Shown here one piece after another: positions 44,250 through 53,978 of a DNA stretch of 64,000 nt. A program made the position numbers and the translations under genes. The DNA comes from Paenibacillus nuruki (GTDB lineage: Bacteria; Bacillota; Bacilli; Paenibacillales; Paenibacillaceae), in assembly GCF_001721045.1 (NCBI RefSeq), contig NZ_MDER01000001.1, forward strand, positions 30,707-94,706, given 5' to 3'. Numbering within the stretch: the first letter of the stretch is position 1; every line of letters starts with the position of its first letter. The notes under the pieces were generated by a model. The model saw nothing but the letters and a program-made list of their open reading frames with translations. It ran no database searches and was not told the origin of the DNA.

Positions 44250-45445
44250 TGTCTATTTCAACAGATGTACCACATTCCTTTCAAATTATTCATGGACGTG
44301 TGGTTACACCTACAAAAGTGATTGAAAATGGAACAGTACAAGTCCAAGATCAGACGATTACGTATGTAGGTTCTACAGCGAACGCTCCGATATGGAAAGA
44401 ACAGACAACATATGATGCCAAATCTGGACTTGTGATTCCCGGCTTTATTGATATCCATGTGCATGGTGGGATGGGTGCCGATTTTATGGATTCCGATCCA
44501 CACGTATTAGATACGATTACTTCTTTTCATGCCAGTCAAGGAACGACAGCTCTACTAGCGACAACGATGACCGCACCTCATGCTGATATCGATCATGTAT
44601 TAGAACAAGTCTATGCTTATATGCAAAATGGACAAATGCCCGGTGCACAGATCGAAGGCGTGCATCTAGAAGGCCCTTTTATCAGTCCTAAGTGGCCTGG
44701 TGCTCAAAATCCAGAACATATCGTACTCCCAAATATCGAATGGTTAGAGCAATGGGAATCTCGTTATCCGGGGCTAATCAAACAACTTACTCTAGCTCCT
44801 GAACGAGAAGGTGCTTTGGAACTGATCTCATGGCTACGTCAGCATGACATTACAGCTGCCGCAGGTCATACCGATGCTTCTTATGAAGAGATCATGTTAG
44901 CGGTCGAACAAGGACTTAACCATGCGGTTCATACATTTAATGCAATGACTCCACTTCATCATCGCAAACCGGGAGTAGCCGGTGCAGTACTAAGTACCCC
45001 TTCGATTCATGCCGAAATTATAGCAGATGGGATTCATGTTCACCCTGCGGCAGTATCAATCTTAGCTCAACTTAAGCAACAAGATAATTTAATCCTGATT
45101 ACCGATGCGATGTCTGCTGCCGGGCTTGGGGATGGCGAATATATGCTGGGTGATCAACCTGTCAAAGTCCTCAATGGTATAGCGACTTTGCCGGATGATA
45201 GCGGAACACTTGCAGGTAGCCGTTTAACCATGATCGAAGGTTTCCGCTTTTTAATTCAGCAAGTAGGGCTATCGATTCTACAAGCTTCTGCCGCAGGTAG
45301 TGGTAATCCTGCGCGTGAACTAGGATTATACGAACAGACAGGTAGTCTTGAAATCGGTAAACGTGCTGATATCTTAGTACTTAATCCAGATATGGAATTA
45401 CAGCATATTTTTATTAAAGGGTTATTGAAATCATATAATGAATAG
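44249..45445 (+). CDS. nagA: N-acetylglucosamine-6-phosphate deacetylase
   Basis: Deacetylates GlcNAc-6-phosphate to feed NagB. It is an amidohydrolase: GFIDIHVHGGMGADF for the first metal ligands, VHLEGPFISPKWPGAQNPEH, AAGHTDASYEEI and HAVHTFNAMTPLHHRKPG, and TDAMSAAG with the catalytic Asp. I chose the ATG at 44249 (398 residues), which overlaps the nagB stop and has GGGAGG upstream; an upstream ATG inside nagB adds 26 residues unlike the family. Confidence 0.96.
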   Translation: MSISTDVPHSFQIIHGRVVTPTKVIENGTVQVQDQTITYVGSTANAPIWKEQTTYDAKSGLVIPGFIDIHVHGGMGADFMDSDPHVLDTITSFHASQGTTALLATTMTAPHADIDHVLEQVYAYMQNGQMPGAQIEGVHLEGPFISPKWPGAQNPEHIVLPNIEWLEQWESRYPGLIKQLTLAPEREGALELISWLRQHDITAAAGHTDASYEEIMLAVEQGLNHAVHTFNAMTPLHHRKPGVAGAVLSTPSIHAEIIADGIHVHPAAVSILAQLKQQDNLILITDAMSAAGLGDGEYMLGDQPVKVLNGIATLPDDSGTLAGSRLTMIEGFRFLIQQVGLSILQASAAGSGNPARELGLYEQTGSLEIGKRADILVLNPDMELQHIFIKGLLKSYNE

Positions 45446-45455
45446 AAGCGGTATT

Positions 45456-45497
45456 AGCAAGTTCTCTGTTTTTGATCATAGAGAACTTGCTTTTTTT
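45456..45497 (+). terminator. Terminator of the nag operon
   Basis: The arms AGCAAGTTCTCT and AGAGAACTTGCT are followed by seven T. Confidence 0.93.
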
Positions 45498-45521
45498 GTG
45501 ATTTTGGACTTCAAATTATTG

Positions 45522-45554
45522 TTTTAAGATTAACTATTGATTAACTTTTGGTCA
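45522..45554. promoter_or_regulatory. Tandem 11-bp repeats upstream of the DeoR/IolR-like gene
   Basis: Three consecutive 11-mers read TTTTAAGATTA, ACTATTGATTA and ACTTTTGGTCA. The middle one, on the minus strand TAATCAATAGT, fits the IolR-site consensus as I recall it (WRAYCAADARD). The array sits 50-80 bp before the regulator start, suggesting autoregulation. Confidence 0.55.
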
Positions 45555-45602
45555 TATGTTATATTTTGAGTACTATTTTCAACAAGACAGGAGTTCAATC
45601 GT

Positions 45603-46358
45603 ATGAAGGAAAAAAGGCTACAACATCTTGAAGATTATATTCACTCGGTGGGTACAGTTTCTTTAGATGAACTTTGTGAATATTTTAACGTTTCTAAAAA
45701 TACTGTCCGGCGTGATGTGAATCAAATCCTTGAAAAAGGAACGATTCAAAAGGTATACGGTGGAGTGACTTCTGTAACCCCTGCTCTAATTCCATTTGAA
45801 AATCGGGATCATACTAATCATCCTGAAAAAGTGAAAATTGGACAACAAGCGGCTGCACTCGTAGAAGATCAAGATTTGATTTTTATCGATTCGGGCACAA
45901 CGACTCGCAATATGATTGAGTTCCTTCCTTCTTCTCAACAGTTAACCATTTTGACCAACAGTCTGGATGTGATTAATGCGGCTGTCGCTTTTGAAAATAT
46001 TACGCTGATCACAATTGGTAATCGCTACAAACGCAAAACCAAATCATTTGTTAGTATTGATGATCTACATATTTTGGATAAATATAATATCAGCAAGGCT
46101 TTTATGGCGGCTACGGGTGTATCGATTGCTCATGGGTTGACCAACTCTGATATTTTGGAGTACGAAATAAAAAAACGAATCGCTGAAAAAGCTCAGACTT
46201 TATATTTGCTAGCAGATGCCTCCAAATTCGGCAAATCTACTCAGCTTACCTATGCTCCTTTGCATGAAGTCGATGTATTGATCACCTCTGGTGCATTATC
46301 AGAAGAATACCATTCGTTCTGTCGTGAGCATCGAATTGAATTATATATTTGTAAATAA
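45603..46358 (+). CDS. iolR: DeoR-family transcriptional regulator, probable IolR
   Basis: A 251-residue repressor. The N-terminal DeoR helix-turn-helix is KRLQHLEDYIHSVGTVSLDELCEYFNVSKNTVRRDVNQI (about 4-42), followed by KVYGGVTSVTP. The C-terminal DeoR sensor domain has IFIDSGTTTRNMIEFLP and LTILTNSLDVINA. Position opposite the iol operon, with tandem-repeat arrays upstream of both the regulator and iolA (45522-45554 and 52734-52766), supports IolR function. The expected effector is an inositol-pathway phosphate, as in B. subtilis. Confidence 0.8.
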   Translation: MKEKRLQHLEDYIHSVGTVSLDELCEYFNVSKNTVRRDVNQILEKGTIQKVYGGVTSVTPALIPFENRDHTNHPEKVKIGQQAAALVEDQDLIFIDSGTTTRNMIEFLPSSQQLTILTNSLDVINAAVAFENITLITIGNRYKRKTKSFVSIDDLHILDKYNISKAFMAATGVSIAHGLTNSDILEYEIKKRIAEKAQTLYLLADASKFGKSTQLTYAPLHEVDVLITSGALSEEYHSFCREHRIELYICK

Positions 46359-46365
46359 AAGGACT

Positions 46366-46418
46366 CAAAAAGACATATCTTACTCTAAGAATAACTTAGA
46401 ACAAGATATGTCTTTTTA
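46366..46418. terminator. Bidirectional terminator
   Basis: The arms AAAAAGACATATCTT and AAGATATGTCTTTTT separate the convergent regulator and iol operon. Confidence 0.92.
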
Positions 46419-46455
46419 ATGGAATATTAGCTTTATCCTGATGGGAAGCGACTTA

Positions 46456-47331
46456 TTATACTTTAGAATAGTTGGCATTCGCTTGACCACTTGTACCAAA
46501 TTCCTGCATTTTACTTTGCACCACTGCTTGGATCGCTTCAGTACCGGGGGTAAGGATTTTACTTGGATCATATATATGAGTGTCTTGATTCAATACTTGG
46601 CGAACAGCTAATGCCCATGCTTGAATACATTCGGTATTTACATTGATCTTGGCATGCCCTAATGCGATGGCTTGCTGGATCTGATGCTGTGGAATACCTG
46701 AACCTCCATGTAGAACTAACGGAATGCATGTTAATTCTGCAATATGCTTCATTTCAGCAAATCCAAGTACAGGCTCACCTTGATAAGGACCATGCACTGA
46801 ACCGAGTGCAGCGGCTAATGCATCGATCCCTGTTTCTTTGACCAGTCGATCACATTCAAGCGGGTCTGCATATTGAATGCCTCCAATGAGTCCATCTTCC
46901 ATACCACCTACAGTGCCCACTTCTGCTTCAACCGATACGCCATATGCTCTAGCGTACTCTACCACTTCACGAGTCATGGTTATATTTTGTTCGATCGAAT
47001 GATGTGAACCATCAATCATGACAGAGCTGAATCCACTATCAATAGCTTTTTTACAACGTTCTACACTGATGCCATGATCTAAGTGTAAAGAGACAGGTAC
47101 TGTAATGGATAACGCTTGTATCGAAAGGTCTACGATAGCAGCAATCAGTGCATATCCACCTAGATAGTCTACCAATCGATCAGAAGCTGCTAGAATCACA
47201 GGTGCTTGTTCCTCTTCTGCTGCTCGCAAAATCGCTTGTACCCATTGCACACCGTTTATATTATACTGCCCGACAGCATAACCACCTGCTAAAGCTTCTA
47301 TTAGCATAGATTTCATTGATACGGTTCGCAC
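46456..47331 (-). CDS. iolJ: Class II aldolase IolJ (6-phospho-5-dehydro-2-deoxy-D-gluconate aldolase)
   Basis: Cleaves 2-deoxy-5-keto-gluconate 6-phosphate to DHAP and malonate semialdehyde in inositol breakdown. It is a zinc class II aldolase: LHLDHGISVERCKKAIDSGFSSVMIDGSHH, AEVGTVGGMEDG, HGGSGIPQHQIQQAI and KINVNTECIQAWA are all visible. The start is a GTG at 47331 with AGGAG nine bases upstream. It is the last gene of the minus-strand iol run and follows iolD at close distance. Confidence 0.9.
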   Translation of the reverse strand: MRTVSMKSMLIEALAGGYAVGQYNINGVQWVQAILRAAEEEQAPVILAASDRLVDYLGGYALIAAIVDLSIQALSITVPVSLHLDHGISVERCKKAIDSGFSSVMIDGSHHSIEQNITMTREVVEYARAYGVSVEAEVGTVGGMEDGLIGGIQYADPLECDRLVKETGIDALAAALGSVHGPYQGEPVLGFAEMKHIAELTCIPLVLHGGSGIPQHQIQQAIALGHAKINVNTECIQAWALAVRQVLNQDTHIYDPSKILTPGTEAIQAVVQSKMQEFGTSGQANANYSKV

Positions 47332-47375
47332 ATGTCATCTCTCCTTTAATCATCATCATTTCAGAAGAGCCTATT

Positions 47376-49286
47376 TTAATATTGTTTAGCTTTTTTTAAC
47401 TGATGTTGTCTAGCTTCAAATACTTCATGAATCTTTTCGTTGTCAGAGACTTCAGCCACGCCCACATTCCACCAGCTATCATAGCCATTGGTCATTGTTT
47501 TCGGTAATACTTTGATCTCGATCAATGTGGAGTTCGATTGCTGTGCTACATCTTTCAAAGCCGCCTGCAATTGTTCTATCGTATTCACTTTGTAAGACTT
47601 GGCGCCATAACCTTCAGCTACTTTGGCATAATCAATATTCATAATCCGTTGATCGTGAGTACGGAATTCGCAGAAATAGCTATCTCCACCGTTCTCCATT
47701 TGTAGATTATTAATACAGCCAAAACCTGCATTATCAAAAAGAATAATATTGATCTTATGATTGTATTGAATCGCTGTAATCAATTCAGAGTGTAACATGA
47801 GAAAGCTACCGTCACCAACAATAGAATACACTTCTTTGTCAGGTACAGCTAACTTAATCCCTAGAGCACCAGACACCTCGTACCCCATACAAGAGTATCC
47901 ATATTCCAAGTGATACGTGTTAGCCACTGTAGGATTCCAAATGCGTTGTAGATCACCTGGCAATGATCCTGCTGAGCCAATAATAATGCTATCTGCTGGA
48001 ATAACTTCATTGATAGCGATCAATGCTGTCGTCTGTGGTAATTCAGTCTGAAGTGCATCGGCATATTCATTGAGCATCTGTTGATCAAATTGATCGCTTA
48101 CTTCTGGCTTAAAATTGTCCCGCTGAAAAGTAATCTTACTTAAACGATCTCGTTCCTGATTCCATTCTGCTTTGAATTGCTGAATCTGATCTCCAAATTC
48201 ACTAACGTATCCTTCTAATAAAGGAGACAGTTGTTCCAAGGCTGTTCTAGCATCCGCTACCATTTGAAAAGCATCCAATTTGTATGCTTGAGCACGGCTA
48301 ACATTAATATTTAAAAATTGACCATTTTCAAAATCAAAAGCCGTTTTGGAAGATGTTGCAAAATCAGTGTACCTTGTACCAATACCAATCACTAAGTCAG
48401 CTTGTCTTGCCACTTGATTCGCGGCAAGTGTCCCGGTTATGCCTATACCACCTAGATTATTAGCAAATGTATATTCAACTGTTGCTTTACCTGCTTGTGT
48501 TTCTACTAATGGAATATGATGCTTTTCAGATAATTGGATCAATATATCCCGTGCTTGCGAATATTTAGCTCCACCACCTACAATGATCACTGGCTTACGA
48601 CTGGATTGGATTAATGCAGCTGCTCCTGTTAATTCGCGCATCGTAGGCAATTTACGATCTAAATAATGAACCCGACGTGCAAAAAAGGCTACATCATAAT
48701 CATAAGCTTCTCCTTCTACATCTTGCGCAATACAGATCGTAGCTGGGCCAGCTTTGGCAGGATCAGTCATCACTTCAAAAGCTCGTAGTAAGCTAGACAT
48801 TAATTGTTCAGGACGAGTGATCCGATCCCAATAGCGTGATAATGGTTTTAACGCATCATTGGTTGTAATCGCTGCACTATATTCTTGTTCAATCTGTTGA
48901 AGTACAGGATCAGGCTGTCTTGTAGCAAACGTATCTCCAGGTAAAAATAATACTGGAATGTTATTAGATAATGCTGTCCCTGCCGCCGCTGCTAGATTCG
49001 CTGCTCCTGGCCCTACCGATGTGGTAACCGCATATATTTTTTGACGTAACATTTGCTTGCTGTATGCGATAGCCGCATGAGCCATTCCTTGTTCATTTTT
49101 ACCTTGTATGACTTTGAGATGACCGGATTCTTGTTCTAATGCTTGACCGATTCCCAGTACGTTACCATGTCCAAAAATAGTAAATATCCCTTCGACAAAA
49201 GGAAATTCTTGACCATCTACATGGATATATTGGGCATTCAAAAAACGGATTAAGGCTTGTGCTGTTGTCAGCCGAATGGTTTGCAT
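47376..49286 (-). CDS. iolD: 3D-(3,5/4)-trihydroxycyclohexane-1,2-dione hydrolase
   Basis: A thiamine-diphosphate enzyme that opens the ring of the trihydroxycyclohexane-dione to 5-deoxy-glucuronate. It has the three-domain TPP layout: an N-terminal PYR domain with GHGNVLGIGQALEQ, a middle domain, and a C-terminal PP domain with GDGSFLMLHSELITAIQYNHKINIILFDN (the GDG...N motif). Start at the ATG at 49286, seven bases after GAGG, giving MQTIRLTTAQALIRFLNAQY as in known IolD; this yields 636 residues. The longer frame would overlap iolC. Confidence 0.94.
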   Translation of the reverse strand: MQTIRLTTAQALIRFLNAQYIHVDGQEFPFVEGIFTIFGHGNVLGIGQALEQESGHLKVIQGKNEQGMAHAAIAYSKQMLRQKIYAVTTSVGPGAANLAAAAGTALSNNIPVLFLPGDTFATRQPDPVLQQIEQEYSAAITTNDALKPLSRYWDRITRPEQLMSSLLRAFEVMTDPAKAGPATICIAQDVEGEAYDYDVAFFARRVHYLDRKLPTMRELTGAAALIQSSRKPVIIVGGGAKYSQARDILIQLSEKHHIPLVETQAGKATVEYTFANNLGGIGITGTLAANQVARQADLVIGIGTRYTDFATSSKTAFDFENGQFLNINVSRAQAYKLDAFQMVADARTALEQLSPLLEGYVSEFGDQIQQFKAEWNQERDRLSKITFQRDNFKPEVSDQFDQQMLNEYADALQTELPQTTALIAINEVIPADSIIIGSAGSLPGDLQRIWNPTVANTYHLEYGYSCMGYEVSGALGIKLAVPDKEVYSIVGDGSFLMLHSELITAIQYNHKINIILFDNAGFGCINNLQMENGGDSYFCEFRTHDQRIMNIDYAKVAEGYGAKSYKVNTIEQLQAALKDVAQQSNSTLIEIKVLPKTMTNGYDSWWNVGVAEVSDNEKIHEVFEARQHQLKKAKQY

Positions 49287-49296
49287 CATGTCACCT

Positions 49297-50289
49297 CTAT
49301 CTGTATTGTGCCTCTTTTTCATCTGCTGTAATCAATTGTTCAATTTCATTTACTGTAGGCATGGCTTCAGAAGAACTATGCTTGCTCACCACGATCGATG
49401 CTGAAGCACTGCCGTATTTGAGAGCGGTCTCGATATCTTTACCTGCAAATAAAGCATACAGAAAAGCAGAAGCATACGAATCACCTGCGCCAAATGTTTT
49501 CAATACTTGAGTGATATACGCTTTACTTTGAAAACGTTGACCTATCTTTGTATAGGCATATGATCCTTCGACACCATGCTTGATTACAATCAGTTGCGGA
49601 AGATGCTGGAATAAATAAGCGATCGTTTGCTCATTTTCTCCTTTACGATGTTCAAGAATATCGAATTCATCGCGTGTTCCGATCACAATATCTGCTTGCT
49701 CGGCAACCAGTGCATAATAGATAGCCGTTTCTTCTATAGAGTTCCATGTATATGGACGATAATCTAATTCAAAAATCACTTTTACGTTGTGTTTACGCGC
49801 GAGACTGACTGCTTTGAGTACAGCTTCCCGTGAAGGACTTTGCGAAAGAGCAGTACCTGATACCAATAAAGTACTTGTTTGTCGGATATAGTCTTCATCT
49901 ACTTCACTAGGTTCCAAGTACAGATCGGCTACATTATCACGATACATCAGAATACTGCATTCTTCAGGGCTTTTGATTTCGGTAAAAGCAAGCCCTGTTT
50001 TGTGACCTGCTCGATCAATTACGACTCCTGTGGTATCGATACCTAGATTCTGAATATAGTTAGCAATAAAGCGACCATGTTGATCATCTGCTAGCTTCCC
50101 GATAAAGCCTGTTTTGAGCCCTAATTTGGAACTTCCAATTGCGATATTAACAGGTGATCCACCGACGTATTTGGTGAACGTCATCGTTTCTTCCATAGGA
50201 CGATTGTATTCTGTAGCGTTCAGATCTATACAGGCTCTACCAATCGCAATAATATCGAAAACACGTTCACTTTTTAATTCGTACTTCAT
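49297..50289 (-). CDS. iolC: 5-dehydro-2-deoxygluconokinase
   Basis: A PfkB-family sugar kinase that phosphorylates 2-deoxy-5-keto-gluconate. The PfkB motifs are GGSPVNIAIGSSKLG near the N-terminus and TFGAGDSYASAFLYALFAG with the catalytic Asp near the C-terminus. ATG at 50289 with GGAAG close upstream gives 330 residues; the longer frame has 15 extra residues without family similarity. It lies 59 bp after iolB. Confidence 0.95.
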   Translation of the reverse strand: MKYELKSERVFDIIAIGRACIDLNATEYNRPMEETMTFTKYVGGSPVNIAIGSSKLGLKTGFIGKLADDQHGRFIANYIQNLGIDTTGVVIDRAGHKTGLAFTEIKSPEECSILMYRDNVADLYLEPSEVDEDYIRQTSTLLVSGTALSQSPSREAVLKAVSLARKHNVKVIFELDYRPYTWNSIEETAIYYALVAEQADIVIGTRDEFDILEHRKGENEQTIAYLFQHLPQLIVIKHGVEGSYAYTKIGQRFQSKAYITQVLKTFGAGDSYASAFLYALFAGKDIETALKYGSASASIVVSKHSSSEAMPTVNEIEQLITADEKEAQYR

Positions 50290-50348
50290 CTGTTCTTCCA
50301 CTCCGTTTCCTTCACAAATTTCTATTCTGTACAAGCTTGATCATCAGC

Positions 50349-51164
50349 TTAACGTTGCAATATCCATTCATGATCAGGATCGTTGTGGAATTTCCAGATG
50401 CGCTTGGGTCCTGCCATCACATTAAGATAATACGAAGTGTATCCGTCAGGCACACCTACAGGATGATAACCGACAGGCACGATCACAACATTCCGATGTT
50501 CAACCGCCATCGTCTCATCTAGTGAACGATCATCAGTATACACACGTTGAAATACAAATCCTTGCGCAGGATCGATCTCATGATAGTATGTTTCTTCTAA
50601 TAACGATTCCGCAGGCAATTGATCAACATCATGCTTATGAGGTGGATAACTGGACCAGTTCGCACTTTCTGTGATGACTTCAACGACCAAAAGACTATTC
50701 ACCGTCTGATCAGAGTCTGGCAAAATATTATGCACCAGACGCTGATTGTTATATTTTCCACGATGCTCAACACCATTTTCGGCAGCTTGAATCATACGGG
50801 TTGGACGTTGTTCGATAGAAGGTGAATAACATAAAGCCACTCTAGCTGTTGTCTCTGCAGTAATAGTAAATGCACGATCATTTGAAATATAAACGCTATC
50901 TGTAGGCTTTTTCTCAAAAACACTTGCACGTGTTCCTACTCCGGTAAACGTCTGTTCATGATCGCTAACTGTAATTTGGCCTGTGACGGCTACAATACAA
51001 CATTCGGTTTTTCCCAGTGCTTCGCTATATGTCGCACCGGGTTCGATATCTATCATTTTGAATCCTACATAGTGTAAAGGAGAATTATCTTGATTCACTT
51101 CATGTAGCAGAGTTACCCCTGTGCTGAGAAGTTGTTGTTGAGGTTTACGCAATAAACGACTCAT
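50349..51164 (-). CDS. iolB: 5-deoxy-glucuronate isomerase
   Basis: Isomerises 5-deoxy-glucuronate to 2-deoxy-5-keto-gluconate. It is a double-cupin protein of the KduI/IolB type: SSYPPHKHD with metal-binding His residues, EETYYHEIDPAQGFVFQRVYTDD and VPVGYHPVGVPDGYTSYYLNVMAGPKR are characteristic. 271 residues is normal. It starts with ATG preceded by GGAGGG and lies 15 bp after iolA. Confidence 0.96.
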   Translation of the reverse strand: MSRLLRKPQQQLLSTGVTLLHEVNQDNSPLHYVGFKMIDIEPGATYSEALGKTECCIVAVTGQITVSDHEQTFTGVGTRASVFEKKPTDSVYISNDRAFTITAETTARVALCYSPSIEQRPTRMIQAAENGVEHRGKYNNQRLVHNILPDSDQTVNSLLVVEVITESANWSSYPPHKHDVDQLPAESLLEETYYHEIDPAQGFVFQRVYTDDRSLDETMAVEHRNVVIVPVGYHPVGVPDGYTSYYLNVMAGPKRIWKFHNDPDHEWILQR

Positions 51165-51179
51165 GATTTGGAACCCTCC

Positions 51180-52652
51180 TTATTCAAACGTAGGCGTAAC
51201 ATAACGAGCAGTGACTACTTTTTTGTGCGTATAAAAGTCTACACTGTCTTTTCCATTAGCATGTAGCGTACCGAAAAAGGAAGATTTCCAACCGGAAAAT
51301 GGAAAGAATGCCATCGGTGCAGGTACACCTAAGTTCACGCCTAACATCCCGGCATCTATATTTTCACGGAAATAACGAATCGCTGAAGCATTGGATGTAA
51401 AAATACAAGCTCCATTAGCAAATTCCGAGCGATTAGCCGTCTCGACTGCTTCTTTCAAATGCTTCACACGAATAACCGATAAGACAGGCGCAAAAATTTC
51501 ATCTTTCCAGATCGTCATATCTGTTGTGACATTTTCAAAAATAGTTGGTCCGATAAAATAGCCTTCTTCTGAAATGTGTTCACGACCATCGTAGACCAAC
51601 GTTGCGCCTTCGCTAATCCCTTTTTCGATGTAGCTTATAGTGCGTTTCTGATTTTCTTCTCGAATCACCGGACCTAGAAATACACCGTCATCAAGACCAT
51701 TTCCGATTTTGATCTCGCCTGCTCGCTCTTTCAAACGGGTGATAAAAGCATCTGCGATGCCTTCTTCAACAGCGACAACAGCACATGCCATACACCGTTC
51801 ACCTGCTGAACCGAAAGCAGAAGCGATCACATTGGTCACCGTGTCTTCTAAATCAGCATCGTTCAGTACAATGGTATGATTTTTGGCTCCTGTTAATGCC
51901 TGTACTCTTTTGAGATTATTACTTCCACGCTTAAATACATATTCTCCTACAGGCTTCGAACCAACAAATGAGATCGCTTGTACCGAAGGATGATCCAGAA
52001 TACCATTCACCACGTCATGCGCTCCGTATACGATATTGAATACGCCTTTAGGCAATCCTGCTTCAGTAAATAATTCAACCAGACGTCTAGTTAATAACGG
52101 TGTACGTTCAGAAGGTTTGAGAATAAATGTATTGCCTAAAGCAATCGCCATCGGGAACATCCAACAAGGCACCATCATAGGAAAGTTAAATGGAGCAATC
52201 CCACCAACTACGCCTATCGGGTACCGATAATTTACCGCTTCTACATCTGTTGCAATAGAAGCCAGTGAATCGCCCATCATCAATGTAGGCGCACCCGCGG
52301 CAAACTCTACATTTTCGATACCACGACCTACTTCACCTAATGCTTCGGTCAAATTTTTCCCATTTTCTAAAGTGATCAGACGAGCTAATTCTTCTTTATG
52401 AGTAGACAATAATTGTTGGAAGTTAAACAGAATGCGTGCACGACGAGGAACAGCTACTTTTTGCCAGGATTGAAAAGCTTGGTGGGCTACTTCAACAGCA
52501 TAATCAATATCTTCTTTAGTAGACAGGGGGACTCTTGCAATAACTTCTTTGGTCGCTGGATTGTAGACATCTTCATAGACGGTTGTTTTACTTTCGACCC
52601 ATTCCCCATTGATATAATTTTTTAGCTTTTCTACTTGTAGCGCTTCTGTCAT
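51180..52652 (-). CDS. iolA: Methylmalonate-semialdehyde dehydrogenase (CoA-acylating)
   Basis: Oxidises malonate semialdehyde (the last inositol step) or methylmalonate semialdehyde to acetyl-CoA or propionyl-CoA with NAD. An aldehyde dehydrogenase of 490 residues: [43 protein letters not shown] and the active-site Cys in [15 protein letters not shown] near 289. The ATG at 52652 has AGAGGAGG upstream; a start ten codons earlier passes through that ribosome site. First gene of the iol operon, behind an operator-like array. Confidence 0.95.
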   Translation of the reverse strand: MTEALQVEKLKNYINGEWVESKTTVYEDVYNPATKEVIARVPLSTKEDIDYAVEVAHQAFQSWQKVAVPRRARILFNFQQLLSTHKEELARLITLENGKNLTEALGEVGRGIENVEFAAGAPTLMMGDSLASIATDVEAVNYRYPIGVVGGIAPFNFPMMVPCWMFPMAIALGNTFILKPSERTPLLTRRLVELFTEAGLPKGVFNIVYGAHDVVNGILDHPSVQAISFVGSKPVGEYVFKRGSNNLKRVQALTGAKNHTIVLNDADLEDTVTNVIASAFGSAGERCMACAVVAVEEGIADAFITRLKERAGEIKIGNGLDDGVFLGPVIREENQKRTISYIEKGISEGATLVYDGREHISEEGYFIGPTIFENVTTDMTIWKDEIFAPVLSVIRVKHLKEAVETANRSEFANGACIFTSNASAIRYFRENIDAGMLGVNLGVPAPMAFFPFSGWKSSFFGTLHANGKDSVDFYTHKKVVTARYVTPTFE

Positions 52653-52733
52653 TTTTGTTCCTCCTCTAATTGAATACACTTCAATAGATCATCACAATAG
52701 TTGTATCATTGTTATATTTTGATTCATTTATCA

Positions 52734-52766
52734 CTTTTTGATTATGTTTTGATTAATTTATAGTTA
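52734..52766. promoter_or_regulatory. Tandem 11-bp repeats upstream of iolA
   Basis: The consecutive 11-mers CTTTTTGATTA, TGTTTTGATTA and ATTTATAGTTA lie back to back about 80-115 bp before the iolA start. The first, on the minus strand TAATCAAAAAG, fits the IolR consensus I recall (WRAYCAADARD). Another TTTTGATT occurs at about 52717. It resembles the array upstream of the regulator. Confidence 0.6.
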
Positions 52767-52856
52767 AATATTATTCTCAAAACTGTTTGTAGTCAATCAT
52801 TTTATCGATTTGACTTCTTTTTTATCAAATAAAATCAATATAGATAGATATCGAAC

Positions 52857-52908
52857 TCAAAAAACACCTTTTACCAAGTATGCAATCTACTCAATAAAAG
52901 GTGTTGGT
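52857..52908 (-). terminator. Terminator after the DUF4340 gene
   Basis: The arms ACACCTTTTA and TAAAAGGTGT are followed on the minus strand by a T run. Confidence 0.88.
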
Positions 52909-52979
52909 TGTGAATTTTCACTTTATTGGCTGTGGATAACTGATAATTAGACAACGATCATTGATAACAGATAAGCCTA

Positions 52980-53960
52980 TCATTTAGAGAGCGCTTGTGC
53001 CGACTGTATCACTTGATGGATCGATTCTGACGGTAGACGATACGCCCACATATGAGTAGGATCGGTCACCCAAATTGATGTAGGATCATCGGCATTTTGA
53101 AATCCTTGATACGTATCTACAACCGTATGCCCTTGCTCTGTTCGAGTCACTTTCAAAGTGAATACAGACGATTGCGATGATTGTTTAGAAGCAGGTTGTG
53201 GCAATTGATCAGTTGGTATATTTTTGATACTATCTGTCAAATTGGATGCTTGTTCAGCAGTAATAGAATGACCATTAAAAGTCCAACGATCTTGCGATGG
53301 ATCTTCTAGATTGGCTTGATGATGTACTGTCCAATGGCTCTGATCTTTGGAATCTGTCCAACTCAAAGCTGTCATATCTTTATCATTCCAACCGATTGGC
53401 GTTGTATCAACAAATCCAAAAACAGTAGCTGACAAATCCGTAACGGTCTGCTGTGCTAATTGGATAATTGCTCCTTCATTTAAGCGTGCATAATAATATC
53501 CATCGGTTGGTAATTTGCTCCCAATATACAGTCTATCTTGTTGCCCTGTCGATGTGGTTAATACCATATTAGGTTGCTGTGGATCTATCCCGTATTTGGT
53601 TACATCGGTTGGTGCTTCTTCTACAATATTGTGCACTGTCGCAGCTTGTAATGTGGTTAACCAATCTGCAATCATATATGAATTGGTAGGGTAGCTAGCA
53701 GGTAGACTCATTTGCCATTGATCCTTATTTTTTTCAAGCACAATCGGTGTTGAAGATCCCGACGGTGTAGTCGCTTCCTGATGTTCAGGTAAAGGTTTGA
53801 TTTGGATCTTCTGCACAGTATCAGGTGTAAACGAAATCCATTGGGCTTCTACAGGAGTTGTCTGATCTTTTTGAAAAAAGTTCTGTGAATACGCATATAC
53901 TCCACCTACCAGTAAAATGATAACCATACTTATAGTCGGTATCCATTGACGAAATTGCAC
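52980..53960 (-). CDS. DUF4340 domain protein of a gliding-type ABC transporter
   Basis: A membrane-anchored extracytoplasmic protein: one N-terminal helix (about 7-24) and a soluble part with DUF4340-like features (DQWQMSLPASYPTNSYMIADWLTTLQAATVHNIVE, YGIDPQQPNMVLTTSTGQQDRLYIGSKLPTDGYYYARL). The function of the family is unknown. It is the last of the four-gene operon. GTG at 53960 has AGGAG ten bases upstream, while a TTG at 53969 lies too close to it, so I prefer the GTG (326 residues). Confidence 0.8.
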   Translation of the reverse strand: MQFRQWIPTISMVIILLVGGVYAYSQNFFQKDQTTPVEAQWISFTPDTVQKIQIKPLPEHQEATTPSGSSTPIVLEKNKDQWQMSLPASYPTNSYMIADWLTTLQAATVHNIVEEAPTDVTKYGIDPQQPNMVLTTSTGQQDRLYIGSKLPTDGYYYARLNEGAIIQLAQQTVTDLSATVFGFVDTTPIGWNDKDMTALSWTDSKDQSHWTVHHQANLEDPSQDRWTFNGHSITAEQASNLTDSIKNIPTDQLPQPASKQSSQSSVFTLKVTRTEQGHTVVDTYQGFQNADDPTSIWVTDPTHMWAYRLPSESIHQVIQSAQALSK

Positions 53961-53978
53961 GATCTGCAAGACTCCTTT

